64,000 bases of DNA. It comes from Caldimonas mangrovi. Its GTDB lineage: Bacteria > Pseudomonadota > Gammaproteobacteria > Burkholderiales > Burkholderiaceae_C. The position numbers and the translations under genes were made by a program. Positions 30,687-39,890 of this stretch are shown one piece after another. Each line of letters begins with the position of its first letter. Within the stretch, counting starts at the first letter, position 1. The notes beneath the pieces were generated by a model, which saw nothing but the letters and a program-made list of their open reading frames with translations, searched no databases and had not been told where the DNA came from. Where the stretch lies: the NCBI RefSeq assembly GCF_023721835.1, contig NZ_JAMKFE010000005.1, forward strand, positions 349,960 to 413,959, in the 5' to 3' direction.

Positions 30687-32183
30687 TCACGGGCCGATGC
30701 GCAGCCAGGTCGTCTTCAGCTCGGTGTACTTGTCGAACGCGTGCAGCGACTTGTCGCGTCCGTTGCCGGATTGCTTGTAGCCGCCGAAAGGCACGGTGAT
30801 GTCGTCCTCGTCGTACTGGTTCACGTGCACGGTCCCGGCGCGCAGCGCGCGGGCGACGCGGTGCGCGCGGTCGAGGTGGTGGCTCCAGACGCTGGCCTGC
30901 AAGCCGTAGGGCGAGTCGTTCGCCAGCCGGATCGCCTCGGCTTCGTCCTTGAAGCGTATGACGCAGAGCACCGGCCCGAAGATTTCCTCGCGCGCCATGC
31001 GCATGTCGTTGCGTACGCCGTCGAACAGCGTCGGCTCGACGTAGTAGCCTCCGGTGTGCTGCAGGGCCTGGTTGCCCCCGGTGACGCAGCGGGCCCCTTC
31101 GGTGCGGCCGGACTCGATGTAATCGAGCACGGTGCGCAACTGGCTCTCGTCGACCAGTGCCCCCATCTCGGTCGACGCGTCCAGCGGGTCGCCGGGCCGA
31201 AAGCGTGGCGCCAGCGCGGCGACGCGCTGCACGAACTCGTCCGCGATGCTCTCGTGCACCAGCACGCGCGACGGCGCGTTGCACGACTCGCCCTGGTTGA
31301 AATACATCGCACCGGCGGCGGTGTTCGCCGCTCGTTCCAGGTCGTCTGCGTCAGGGAAGACGATGAAGGCCGACTTGCCGCCGAGTTCGTTGTAGACGCG
31401 CTTCAGGTTGGAGCGGCTGGCGTACTCGAGCATGCGGCGCCCGGTACGGGTCGAGCCAGTGAAGCCGATAGCGTCGACGTCCGCATGCAGTGCGAGCGCC
31501 TCGCCGGCTTCATGCCCGTACCCCGGCACCACGTTGAAAACACCGGGCGGCAGGCCGGCCTCAAGCGCCAGTTCGGCCAGCCGCAGCGCCGTGAACGGCG
31601 ACTTCTCCGAGGGCTTCAGCACGACGCTGTTGCCGGTCGCCAAGGCGGGCCCCAGCTTCCACGCGCCCATGATCATCGGGTAGTTCCACGGCACGATCGC
31701 ACCGACCACGCCCACGGGCTCGCGTGTGATCAGCGCCAGCGCGTTGGGGCCGGTGGGCGCGATCTCGTCGTACACCTTGTCGACGGCTTCGGCGTACCAG
31801 GCAAGGCAGCGCGCCGCTGCCGGCACGTCCACATGGATGCTGTAGCGGATCGGCTTGCCCATGTCCAGGGTTTCGAGCAGCCCGAGTTCCTCGCGGGCCG
31901 TGAGGATCTTCTCGGCAAAGCGCTGCAGCACCTTCTTGCGCGCTGCCGGAGGCTGGTGCGCCCAGCGGCCGTCATCGAAGGCGGCACGCGCAGCCGCCAC
32001 GGCGCGGTCGACATCGGGGGCCATCCCACGTGCGACCACGCCGAGCCGACGGCCGTCGATCGGCGAGTGCTTGTCGAAGCTTGCACCATCGGCAGCGTCG
32101 CAGCGCCGCCCATCGATCAGCAGACGGCCATCCGGCTGCAGGTCTGCGGCACGTGCGTGCCAGTCGATCGGGTTCTGTGGCAT
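30687..32183 (-). CDS. puuC: NAD(P)-dependent aldehyde dehydrogenase, PuuC-like (gamma-glutamyl-aminobutyraldehyde type)
   Basis: 498 residues. Aldehyde dehydrogenase hallmarks: VVGAIVPWNYPMIMGAWKLGPAL (cofactor site), VLKPSEKSP, GFTGSTRTGRRM, YNELGGKSAFIVF (general base Glu in ELGGK), catalytic Cys in NQGESCNAPSR, and EEIFGPVLCVIRF. Placement after an aminotransferase and PuuA/PuuD-type genes points to oxidation of aminobutyraldehyde or its gamma-glutamyl form. 24 bp separate it from the upstream aminotransferase. Substrate is inferred from context. Confidence 0.85.
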   Translation of the reverse strand: MPQNPIDWHARAADLQPDGRLLIDGRRCDAADGASFDKHSPIDGRRLGVVARGMAPDVDRAVAAARAAFDDGRWAHQPPAARKKVLQRFAEKILTAREELGLLETLDMGKPIRYSIHVDVPAAARCLAWYAEAVDKVYDEIAPTGPNALALITREPVGVVGAIVPWNYPMIMGAWKLGPALATGNSVVLKPSEKSPFTALRLAELALEAGLPPGVFNVVPGYGHEAGEALALHADVDAIGFTGSTRTGRRMLEYASRSNLKRVYNELGGKSAFIVFPDADDLERAANTAAGAMYFNQGESCNAPSRVLVHESIADEFVQRVAALAPRFRPGDPLDASTEMGALVDESQLRTVLDYIESGRTEGARCVTGGNQALQHTGGYYVEPTLFDGVRNDMRMAREEIFGPVLCVIRFKDEAEAIRLANDSPYGLQASVWSHHLDRAHRVARALRAGTVHVNQYDEDDITVPFGGYKQSGNGRDKSLHAFDKYTELKTTWLRIGP

Positions 32184-32207
32184 GTCGGGTGTCTCCGTGG
32201 TGGGGTG

Positions 32208-33605
32208 TCAGACCCAGCCGTTGGCCTTCACGTCGGCCCAGGTCTTGTCGAGGCACATCGCGATCAACCGGCCGAGTTCGTCGATCTGTTCGGCCGTCGT
32301 GACGAGCGGAGGCGCGACGATCATCCGGTCGCCGACCGCCCGCATGATCAGCCCGTTGCCGAAGCAATGCCCGCGACACACCATGCCCACCTCGAGTTCG
32401 GAAGGAAACAGGGTGCCGTCGCTCTTGTCCTTGACGAGCTGGATGGCGCCCATCAGGCCGCAGGTCTCGGCATGGCCGACCAACGGGTGGTCTCGCAGCG
32501 ACGCATAGAGCTTCGCCAGACGAGGGCCGGTCTCGTCTCGCACCCGTTCCACCAGCTTCAGCTGCTGGATCAAGCGAATATTCTCGACACCGACCACACA
32601 GGCCACCGGGTGGCCTGAATAGGTGTACCCATGCTCGAATTCGCCGCCTTGCTCGATCAGCACCTTCGCGATCCGCTCGCCGACCATCACGCCGCCGAGC
32701 GGTACGTAGCCGGACGTCACTCCCTTCGCAAAGGTCATCAGGTCGGGCCGCGAGCCGAAGCGCTCGCAACCGAACCAATGCCCCGTGCGACCGAAGCCGC
32801 AGATCACCTCGTCGCTGACGAGCAGCACGCCGTACTTGTCGCAGATGCGCTGGATCTCCGGCCAATAGCTGTCCGGCGGCACGATCACCCCGCCGGCACC
32901 TTGCACCGGCTCGCCGATGAACGCGGCGACCTTCTCCGGCCCGAGTTCGAGCAGCTTCTCTTCCAGCCAGCCGGCCGCGTGCACCCCGAAGGCTTCCGGA
33001 GTCATCTCGCGGCCCACCTGATACCAGTGCGGTTGCTCGATGTGCACGATGCCCGGGATGGGCAGGCCGCCTTGCGCATGCATCGCCGCCATGCCGCCCA
33101 GCGACGCGCCGGCCATGGTCGAGCCGTGGTAGGCGTTCTTGCGGCTGACGATCACCTGCCGCTCGGGCTGGCCGAGCAGGTCCCAGTAGCGCCGCACCAT
33201 GCGCACCACAGTGTCGTTGCCTTCGGAGCCCGAGCCTGAGAAAAAGACGTGCTGGAACTGCGGCGGCGTGACTTCGGCCAGCAACTCGGCCAGCTGGATC
33301 GCGGGCGGCGTGGCGGTCTGGAAAAAGGCGTTGTAGAACGGTAGCTGCTGCATCTGCCGCGCGGCGGCGTCGATCAGCGCCTGCTGCCCATAGCCGACGT
33401 TGACGCACCACAGGCCGCTCATCGCATCGAAGATCCTGTGCCCGTCGCTGTCCCAGAGGTAGACGTTCTCGCCACGCGTGATGATGCGAGCGCCCTTGCG
33501 GGCAAGCGACTGGAAGTCGGTGAACGGGTGCAAGAAGTGTGCGGCGTCGGCGGCCTGCCAGTCGCGCGTGCTGCGGCTCGAGGAGATGTCGGCATTCATG
33601 GTCAT
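32208..33605 (-). CDS. Class III aminotransferase, putrescine-pyruvate (SpuC) type
   Basis: 465 residues, PLP-dependent. Starts at 33605 or two codons later at 33599. Seen: GHRIFDAMSGLWCVNVGYG, FFSGSGSEGNDTVVRMVRRYW, the PLP-stacking/contact segment SRKNAYHGSTMAGASLGG, VAAFIGEPVQGAGGVIVPP, LLVSDEVICGFGRTGHWFG (Asp to pyridine N), and catalytic Lys in LMTFAKGVTSGYVPLGG. SpuC-like enzymes move the amino group of putrescine to pyruvate; the neighbours support this. It starts 17 bp after the puuA-like gene ends. Confidence 0.85.
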   Translation of the reverse strand: MTMNADISSSRSTRDWQAADAAHFLHPFTDFQSLARKGARIITRGENVYLWDSDGHRIFDAMSGLWCVNVGYGQQALIDAAARQMQQLPFYNAFFQTATPPAIQLAELLAEVTPPQFQHVFFSGSGSEGNDTVVRMVRRYWDLLGQPERQVIVSRKNAYHGSTMAGASLGGMAAMHAQGGLPIPGIVHIEQPHWYQVGREMTPEAFGVHAAGWLEEKLLELGPEKVAAFIGEPVQGAGGVIVPPDSYWPEIQRICDKYGVLLVSDEVICGFGRTGHWFGCERFGSRPDLMTFAKGVTSGYVPLGGVMVGERIAKVLIEQGGEFEHGYTYSGHPVACVVGVENIRLIQQLKLVERVRDETGPRLAKLYASLRDHPLVGHAETCGLMGAIQLVKDKSDGTLFPSELEVGMVCRGHCFGNGLIMRAVGDRMIVAPPLVTTAEQIDELGRLIAMCLDKTWADVKANGWV

Positions 33606-33622
33606 GGTCGGGGCCAGAGGGT

Positions 33623-34990
33623 TCAGACGTGCAGCAGCAAGTGTTCCCGCTCCCAGGGCGAGATCACCTTCATGAACTCTTCGTACTCGGTGTCCTTGAC
33701 TTCGGTGTAGACGGTGATGAATTCCCGACCGAGCACCTCGTGCAGGTCGGCTTCATCCTTCAGCAGTGCGAGCGCTTCGCCAAGGCTGCGCGGCAGCGCG
33801 TAGTCGCCGAGGTAGGCGTCGCCTTTGCACTCGGGCGTCGGCTCGATGCGGTTCTTCAGTCCCAGGTAGCCGCAGGCCAGCGTTGCGGCCAGTGCGACGT
33901 AGGGGTTCGCGTCGGCGCCGATCACGCGGTTCTCGATGCGTCGTGCCGCCGGGGCGGCGACCGGAGACCGGATGCCGACCGTGCGGTTGTCGGTGCCCCA
34001 CTGAATGTTGATCGGCGCCGCGGTGGCGCGTGCCAGGCGGCGGTAGGAATTGACGTAGGGCGCGAACAAGGCCATCGCCGCGGGCGTGTAGCGTTGCAGG
34101 CCGCCGATGTACCAGTAGAACGCCTGGGACGGCGAGCCGTCCTCGTTGCTGAACAGGTTCTTCCCGGTCGCCTTGTCGAGCAGGCTCTGGTGCACGTGCA
34201 TCGCGCTGCCCGGCTCGTTGGCCATCGGCTTGGCCATGAAGGTGGCGTACATCCCGTGGCGCAGCGCCGTCTCGCGGATCGTGCGCTTGAAGAAGAACAC
34301 CTCGTCGGCCAGTTGCAACGGACGATCGTGGAAGAAGTTGATCTCCATCTGCCCGGCGCCCACCTCGTGAATCAGCGTGTCGACGTTGAGCTCCATCTGC
34401 TCGCAGTACGCGTAGATGTCCTCGAACAGCGGGTCGAACTCGTTCACCGCGTCGATCGAATAGGCCTGACGCGACGTCTCGGCGCGGCCGCTGCGGCCGA
34501 CCGGCGGGCGCAGCGGCTGGTTCGGGTCGGTGCTGCGCTCGATCAGGTAGAACTCCAGCTCCGGCGCAACGATGGGCTCCCAGCCTTCGGCATTGAACAG
34601 GTTGCACACCCGCCGCAGCACAGAGCGTGGCGCGTAGGGTACGACGTTGCCGTGGCGGTCGAAGCAATCGTGGATCACCTGCGCCGTCGGGTCGGTGGCC
34701 CACGGCACGATGCGCACCGTCGCCGGATCGGGCCTCAAGTGCATGTCGCGGTCGGTGGGCGTGATGACGTCGTAGTACGGCCCCTCGTCCGGGAACTCAC
34801 CCGTGACGCCGATGGCGACGATCGCCTCCGGCAAGCGCATGCCGCGGTCTTCGGTGAACTTCTCGCGCGGCAGGATCTTGCCGCGCGCCACGCCGGTGAG
34901 GTCGGGCACCAGGCACTCGATCTCGGTCACGCGTCGCTCGTTGAGCCATTGCTCCAGCTCGCTGAAAGTGAAACTGTCTCGGACCACCAT
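33623..34990 (-). CDS. puuA: Glutamine synthetase-family gamma-glutamylputrescine synthetase (PuuA/SpuI-like)
   Basis: ATP-dependent ligation of glutamate to putrescine (or a related amine). 455 residues from the ATG at 34990, which has GGAAAGGGATG upstream; the longer frame to 35167 is non-coding. Glutamine synthetase cues: VGAGQMEINFFHDRPLQLADE, GMYATFMAKPMANEPGSAMHVHQSL, INIQWGTDNRTVGIRSPV, RIENRVIGADANPYVALAATLA. Shorter than GlnA and lacking the adenylylation-tyrosine segment, as in PuuA-type enzymes. Followed by aminotransferase and dehydrogenase genes; puuD is upstream. Confidence 0.87.
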   Translation of the reverse strand: MVVRDSFTFSELEQWLNERRVTEIECLVPDLTGVARGKILPREKFTEDRGMRLPEAIVAIGVTGEFPDEGPYYDVITPTDRDMHLRPDPATVRIVPWATDPTAQVIHDCFDRHGNVVPYAPRSVLRRVCNLFNAEGWEPIVAPELEFYLIERSTDPNQPLRPPVGRSGRAETSRQAYSIDAVNEFDPLFEDIYAYCEQMELNVDTLIHEVGAGQMEINFFHDRPLQLADEVFFFKRTIRETALRHGMYATFMAKPMANEPGSAMHVHQSLLDKATGKNLFSNEDGSPSQAFYWYIGGLQRYTPAAMALFAPYVNSYRRLARATAAPINIQWGTDNRTVGIRSPVAAPAARRIENRVIGADANPYVALAATLACGYLGLKNRIEPTPECKGDAYLGDYALPRSLGEALALLKDEADLHEVLGREFITVYTEVKDTEYEEFMKVISPWEREHLLLHV

Positions 34991-35055
34991 ACATCCCTTT
35001 CCTCGTTGACCCTCGCGGCGACGCCGCGTCTGCGCTGGTTGACGGGCGGGCGGCG

Positions 35056-35844
35056 CTAGGTGAGGGGGCCCGAGTGGCGGTCTCGATATTGGCGGCAGGC
35101 GTCGCCGAAAGCCTGGAACAGCTTCAGTGACACCGGGTTCTCTGCAGCACGCCACTCGGGGTGCCACTGCACGAAAAGGTTGAAGCCCGATGCCTCGGGG
35201 TGGGAGAACGCTTCGATCATGCCGTCCGGCGCAGTGGCTTCGACGCGCAGCGCCGGTGCCAACCGGTTGACGCCCTGGCCGTGCAGGCTGTTGACGTCGA
35301 ACTGCGTCAGGCCCAGCACCTGCTGCAGCACGCCACCCGGTTCGACGGTGATCGGGTGGGCGATGCCGTACTGCACATGGACGTCGGCACCGGGTTTCGC
35401 GCGGTGATCGCGCCGCTCAGGGACCTCCTGCACAGCCTGGTGCAAACTGCCGCCGAGGGCCACGTTGGCTTCCTGCAGGCCGCGGCAGATCGCGAACAGG
35501 GGGATGCCGCGGTCCAGTGCGGCGGGTATCAGCGGCAGCGTCCAGGCATCGCGCCCGGGGTCCAAAGGCAGGCTCGGGTCGTATACCTCTTCGCCGAAAT
35601 GGCCGGGATGCACGTTCGACACCGACCCGGTCAGCAGCACGCCATCGGCGAGCGCAAGCAGTTCATCGATCTCGGAGACAGTCGCGGTCGGCACCACGAG
35701 CGGCAGGCACCTTGCCAGCCGCACGGCATCGACGTACTTCTTGCCTGCAACATGGAACGGGTGGTGCCCGATCATCTTGTTGCAGGCGGGAACCAGGACC
35801 ACGGGCTGGCGCCGGTTCACCGTGGGCGGGTGTTGGTGGCTCAT
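35056..35844 (-). CDS. puuD: Gamma-glutamyl-GABA hydrolase (PuuD-like class I glutamine amidotransferase fold)
   Basis: Releases GABA and glutamate from gamma-glutamyl-GABA. 262 residues. Nucleophile Cys in PLFAICRGLQEANVALGG, partner His-x-Glu in FNLFVQWHPEWRA, and the substrate-side GVLLTGSVSNVHPGHFGE; the N-terminus has VVLVPACNKM. First gene of the puuD-puuA-aminotransferase-dehydrogenase run on the minus strand, 65 bp before puuA. No puuB (oxidase) is present nearby. Confidence 0.9.
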   Translation of the reverse strand: MSHQHPPTVNRRQPVVLVPACNKMIGHHPFHVAGKKYVDAVRLARCLPLVVPTATVSEIDELLALADGVLLTGSVSNVHPGHFGEEVYDPSLPLDPGRDAWTLPLIPAALDRGIPLFAICRGLQEANVALGGSLHQAVQEVPERRDHRAKPGADVHVQYGIAHPITVEPGGVLQQVLGLTQFDVNSLHGQGVNRLAPALRVEATAPDGMIEAFSHPEASGFNLFVQWHPEWRAAENPVSLKLFQAFGDACRQYRDRHSGPLT

Positions 35845-36042
35845 GGGGCTTGCTGCGCTGGGCTCTTGACCCGGTGTCTGCGACGGCGCACTGGGCTTGC
35901 GGGTGCAGCGCGAGGTTCACGCTCCTTACGCAGGCAGTGTGCCAAAGCACCCGCCGGTGTCAATGCCGCCAGGGGAAACACCCGATGCACGCGGGCCGGG
36001 TAGACACGCGGAGTCGGTCCCGAGAGGGCTGCGGCGCAGCTT

Positions 36043-37353
36043 CTACTCGACCCGCTTCAGTGCATCGGCCAGCGTGCCGACGATCTGGTCGATGTGGGAC
36101 TTCTCGATGATCAGCGGCGGCGACAGCGCGATGGTGTCTCCGGTAGTGCGGATCAACACACCGCGCTCCCAGCAGTCGAGGAAGATCGAGAACGCCCGCT
36201 TGCCTGGCGCACCGGCAATGGACGCCAGCTCGATACCCCCGACCAGGCCGATGTTGCGCACGTCGATCACGTGCGGCAGGCCTTTCAGCGAATGCACGGC
36301 GTCAGCGAAGTACTGCGCCAGTTCGCCCCGGCCGCGGGTCAGCAAGGCCTCGTCCTGGTAAGTATCCAACGTGCCGAGTGCTGCCGCGCATGCCAGCGGG
36401 TGCGCCGAGTAGGTGTAGCCGTGGAAGAACTCGATCAGATGTTCCGGCCCGTTCATGAAGGCATCGTGGATCTGCCGCTTCACGAAGACAGCGCCCATCG
36501 GCACGCACCCATTGGTGATGCCTTTAGCGACCGTCATCAGGTCAGGGGTCACGCCGAAGTGGGTCGCGGCGAACGGCGATCCCAGGCGGCCGAACCCGGT
36601 GATGACCTCGTCGAAGATCAGCAGGATGCCGTGCTGGTCGCAGATCTCGCGCAGCCGCTGAAGGTAGCCTTGTGGCGGGATCAGCACGCCGGTGGAACCG
36701 GCCACCGGTTCGACGATGACGGCTGCGATGGTGGAGGCGTCGTGCAGCGCGATCAGGCGCTCCAGGTCGTCGGCGAACTCGGCGCCGTGTTCGGGTTGCC
36801 CGCGCGAGAACGCGTTGCGCTGCAGGTCATGCGTGTGCCGGATATGGTCGACCCCGGCCAGCAGGGTGCCGAACATTTTCCGGTTGGCCACCATGCCGCC
36901 GACCGAGATGCCCCCGAAGTTGACACCGTGATAGCCGCGCTCCCGGCCGATCAGTCGCGTGCGTTGGCCTTCGCCGCGCACCCGGTGGTACGCGATCGCC
37001 ATCTTCAATGCCGTCTCTACGGACTCGGACCCGGAGTTCGTGTAGAAGACCTTGCTCAACTCCGGTGGTGTCAGCTCGACCAGCCGTTCGGCCAGTTCGA
37101 AGGCCTTCGGGTGGCCCATCTGGAAAGGGGGCGCGTAGTCGAGTTCGCCGGCCTGCTGGCGGATGGCCTCCACGATCCTGGGCCTGGCATGGCCCGCATT
37201 GACGCACCAAAGCCCTGCCACGCCGTCCAGCACCTGCCGACCTTCAGGCGTCCAGAAATACATGCCTTCGGCACGCGCGAGCAGCCGCGGCGATTTCTTG
37301 AACTGGCGGTTGGCCGTGAACGGCATCCAATAGGCATCAAGGTCTTGGTGCAT
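36043..37353 (-). CDS. Class III aminotransferase, beta-alanine/omega-amino acid-pyruvate type
   Basis: 436 residues from the ATG at 37353 (MHQDLDAYWMPFTANRQFK), which matches the omega-amino acid:pyruvate aminotransferase N-terminus; the frame is open further but the extension overlaps the divergent regulator. Seen: VLDGVAGLWCVNAGHARPRI, VFYTNSGSESVETALKMAIAYH, GRERGYHGVNFGGISVGGM, VIVEPVAGSTGVLIPPQGY, LLIFDEVITGFGRLGS, and Lys in LMTVAKGITNGCVPMG. Divergent from the Lrp/AsnC regulator at 37514, which probably controls it. Substrate (beta-alanine, GABA or another omega-amine) cannot be fixed from sequence. Confidence 0.85.
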   Translation of the reverse strand: MHQDLDAYWMPFTANRQFKKSPRLLARAEGMYFWTPEGRQVLDGVAGLWCVNAGHARPRIVEAIRQQAGELDYAPPFQMGHPKAFELAERLVELTPPELSKVFYTNSGSESVETALKMAIAYHRVRGEGQRTRLIGRERGYHGVNFGGISVGGMVANRKMFGTLLAGVDHIRHTHDLQRNAFSRGQPEHGAEFADDLERLIALHDASTIAAVIVEPVAGSTGVLIPPQGYLQRLREICDQHGILLIFDEVITGFGRLGSPFAATHFGVTPDLMTVAKGITNGCVPMGAVFVKRQIHDAFMNGPEHLIEFFHGYTYSAHPLACAAALGTLDTYQDEALLTRGRGELAQYFADAVHSLKGLPHVIDVRNIGLVGGIELASIAGAPGKRAFSIFLDCWERGVLIRTTGDTIALSPPLIIEKSHIDQIVGTLADALKRVE

Positions 37354-37513
37354 GGGCGGGCAGGCTGGATGAGGTGAGTGAAAGGATGAACTTCGGCGCG
37401 CCGAAGTCAAGCCCAGTCTAGGCCGGAGCGGGCGCAACAGGGTTGCAAGGTCATGCGTGCAGCCGGCGTCCCGTCGCATAAGATGCCGCGAATCGACGTC
37501 ACCAAAGAATTTC

Positions 37514-37993
37514 ATGCGAAACCCAGCCCGAGAAGTGCCGCTCGACGCGATCGACCGCGCCATCTTGCGCGAACTGCAAGCGGACGGGCGTCTGTCCAAC
37601 GTCGAGCTTGCACAGCGCGTTCACCTGTCGCCGTCCGCCTGCCTGCGCCGGGTGAAGCTGCTGGAGGAGAGCGGCGTGATCGACCGCTACGTCGCGCTGC
37701 TCGAGCCGAAGGCTGTGGGGCAACCGGGCGTTTCATTCACGATCGTCAACGTCGAACGCACCACGCCCGAAGGCTTGCGAGCCTTCGAGCAGGCGGTGCG
37801 CGATGAGCCGCAAATCCTCGACTGCTACTACGTTGCCGGCAGCAGCGACTACCTGCTGCGGTTCAGCTACCGCGACGCAGAAGATCTGGAGCGCTTCCAT
37901 GCCGAGGTGCTGGCGCGACTGCCGGGCGCGGTGCGCCTGAATTCGATGCTGGTGCTGCGTACCGTGAAGCGGACCACCGCGCTGGAGATCTGA
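37514..37993 (+). CDS. Lrp/AsnC-family transcriptional regulator
   Basis: 159 residues. N-terminal winged helix-turn-helix (LDAIDRAILRELQADGRLSNVELAQRVHLSPSACLRRVKLLEESGVI) and C-terminal RAM ligand domain (SFTIVNVERTTPEGLRAFEQAVRDEPQILDCYYVAGSSDYLLRF). The ATG at 37514 fits homologues, though no clear ribosome site precedes it; an earlier in-frame Met at 37457 is less likely. Divergent from the omega-aminotransferase across 160 bp, the usual arrangement for local amino-acid-responsive control. Confidence 0.88.
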   Translation: MRNPAREVPLDAIDRAILRELQADGRLSNVELAQRVHLSPSACLRRVKLLEESGVIDRYVALLEPKAVGQPGVSFTIVNVERTTPEGLRAFEQAVRDEPQILDCYYVAGSSDYLLRFSYRDAEDLERFHAEVLARLPGAVRLNSMLVLRTVKRTTALEI

Positions 37994-38038
37994 AGGCAGG
38001 GTGCCGGTCGGCTGGCAGGGGGGTAAGCTTCCACATGA

Positions 38039-38054
38039 CGAAATCGAGATTTCG
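38039..38054. promoter_or_regulatory. Inverted repeat downstream of the Lrp gene
   Basis: CGAAATC-GA-GATTTCG, perfect 7-bp arms with a 2-nt centre. Too compact to be a hairpin terminator and without a T-run, so an operator is more likely. Lies in the 273-bp gap before aceA. Confidence 0.35.
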
Positions 38055-38168
38055 CATAGAGAAAAGTTCGGCATGGTGCAGTGCCGCATGCTCTTCCATT
38101 GTGGGAAAGTCATTCCCGCATCCTGAAATCGACCGGCTAAGCCTTTGTTTTTAATGAAGAAACTTTTG

Positions 38169-38184
38169 TGTCTTATATAAGACA
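38169..38184. promoter_or_regulatory. 16-bp perfect palindrome upstream of aceA (candidate operator)
   Basis: TGTCTTATATAAGACA is a perfect palindrome in an AT-rich pocket 82 bp before the aceA ATG. Its TATATA core could overlap a -10 element, so a dimeric regulator binding here would block the promoter. The regulator is not in the window. Confidence 0.6.
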
Positions 38185-38266
38185 TAAGTCTCGCATTGGC
38201 CTCCCAAGACTCGTAAGCTTTGCTCCATCCTGATCGCATCGATGTCTTGACTAACTGGAGGTCCCC

Positions 38267-39565
<1,299 letters not shown>

Positions 39566-39644
39566 TATCGCCCTCGAGGGGGCGGGCGCCGTCGTCGATG
39601 GTGCCCGCCAGTGAAAAGCTCCAACCGCATCGGTAGATGCATTC

Positions 39645-39676
39645 GCCCGGCCAAGGCCTCTTGCCGGGCTTTTTTG
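39645..39676 (+). terminator. Intrinsic terminator after aceA
   Basis: GCCCGGC (39645-39651) and GCCGGGC (39663-39669) form a 7-bp stem with an 11-nt loop, followed by a run of T. Separates aceA from the thrS promoter region. Confidence 0.88.
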
Positions 39677-39688
39677 TGTCTGCTGCGA

Positions 39689-39694
39689 TACAAT
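39689..39694 (+). promoter_or_regulatory. Candidate -10 element of the thrS operon
   Basis: TACAAT about 45 bp before the leader-peptide start, just after the aceA terminator. The -35 side is weak, so only the -10 is marked. Confidence 0.4.
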
Positions 39695-39740
39695 TGCGGC
39701 TTCCCTCGGACCGGCAAGAGCGAGAAAGGCATCAGGGGTT

Positions 39741-39785
39741 ATGACACCGCGAACTACGACCACCATCACCTTCTTCAAGGTCTAG
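39741..39785 (+). CDS. Thr/Phe-rich leader peptide of the thrS operon (MTPRTTTTITFFKV)
   Basis: A 14-codon frame: ATG ACA CCG CGA, then ACT ACG ACC ACC, ATC ACC, TTC TTC, AAG GTC, TAG. Six of 14 residues are Thr, four of them consecutive, followed by Ile, Thr and two Phe. AGGGG lies just before the ATG. Together with the terminator and alternative pairing at 39793-39849, this has every part of a ribosome-mediated transcription attenuator. The Thr and Phe codons match the two synthetases (ThrS and PheST) encoded in the operon it precedes. It is too short for standard gene callers. The identity as a leader peptide is inferred from codon content and position. Confidence 0.85.
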   Translation: MTPRTTTTITFFKV

Positions 39786-39792
39786 TCGGTCG

Positions 39793-39849
39793 GCCGCGGC
39801 TTTCGTTTGTCTGTTCTCCAACAAAGCGCGGCGACCCCCGCGCTTTTTT
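39793..39849 (+). terminator. thrS operon attenuator: terminator with competing antiterminator arm
   Basis: Terminator: AAAGCGCGG (39823-39831), loop CGACCC, CCGCGCTTT (39838-39846), then T. Competing arm: GCCGCGGCTTT (39793-39803) can pair with AAAGCGCGGC (39823-39832) with one bulged G, preventing the terminator. A ribosome stalled on the Thr codons (39753-39770) would leave the competing arm free, so low Thr-tRNA should allow read-through into thrS. Confidence 0.82.
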
Positions 39850-39890
39850 GTTTTCAGCGGTCCGCTCGGAGGCCGCCCAGAGAGGTTTTC

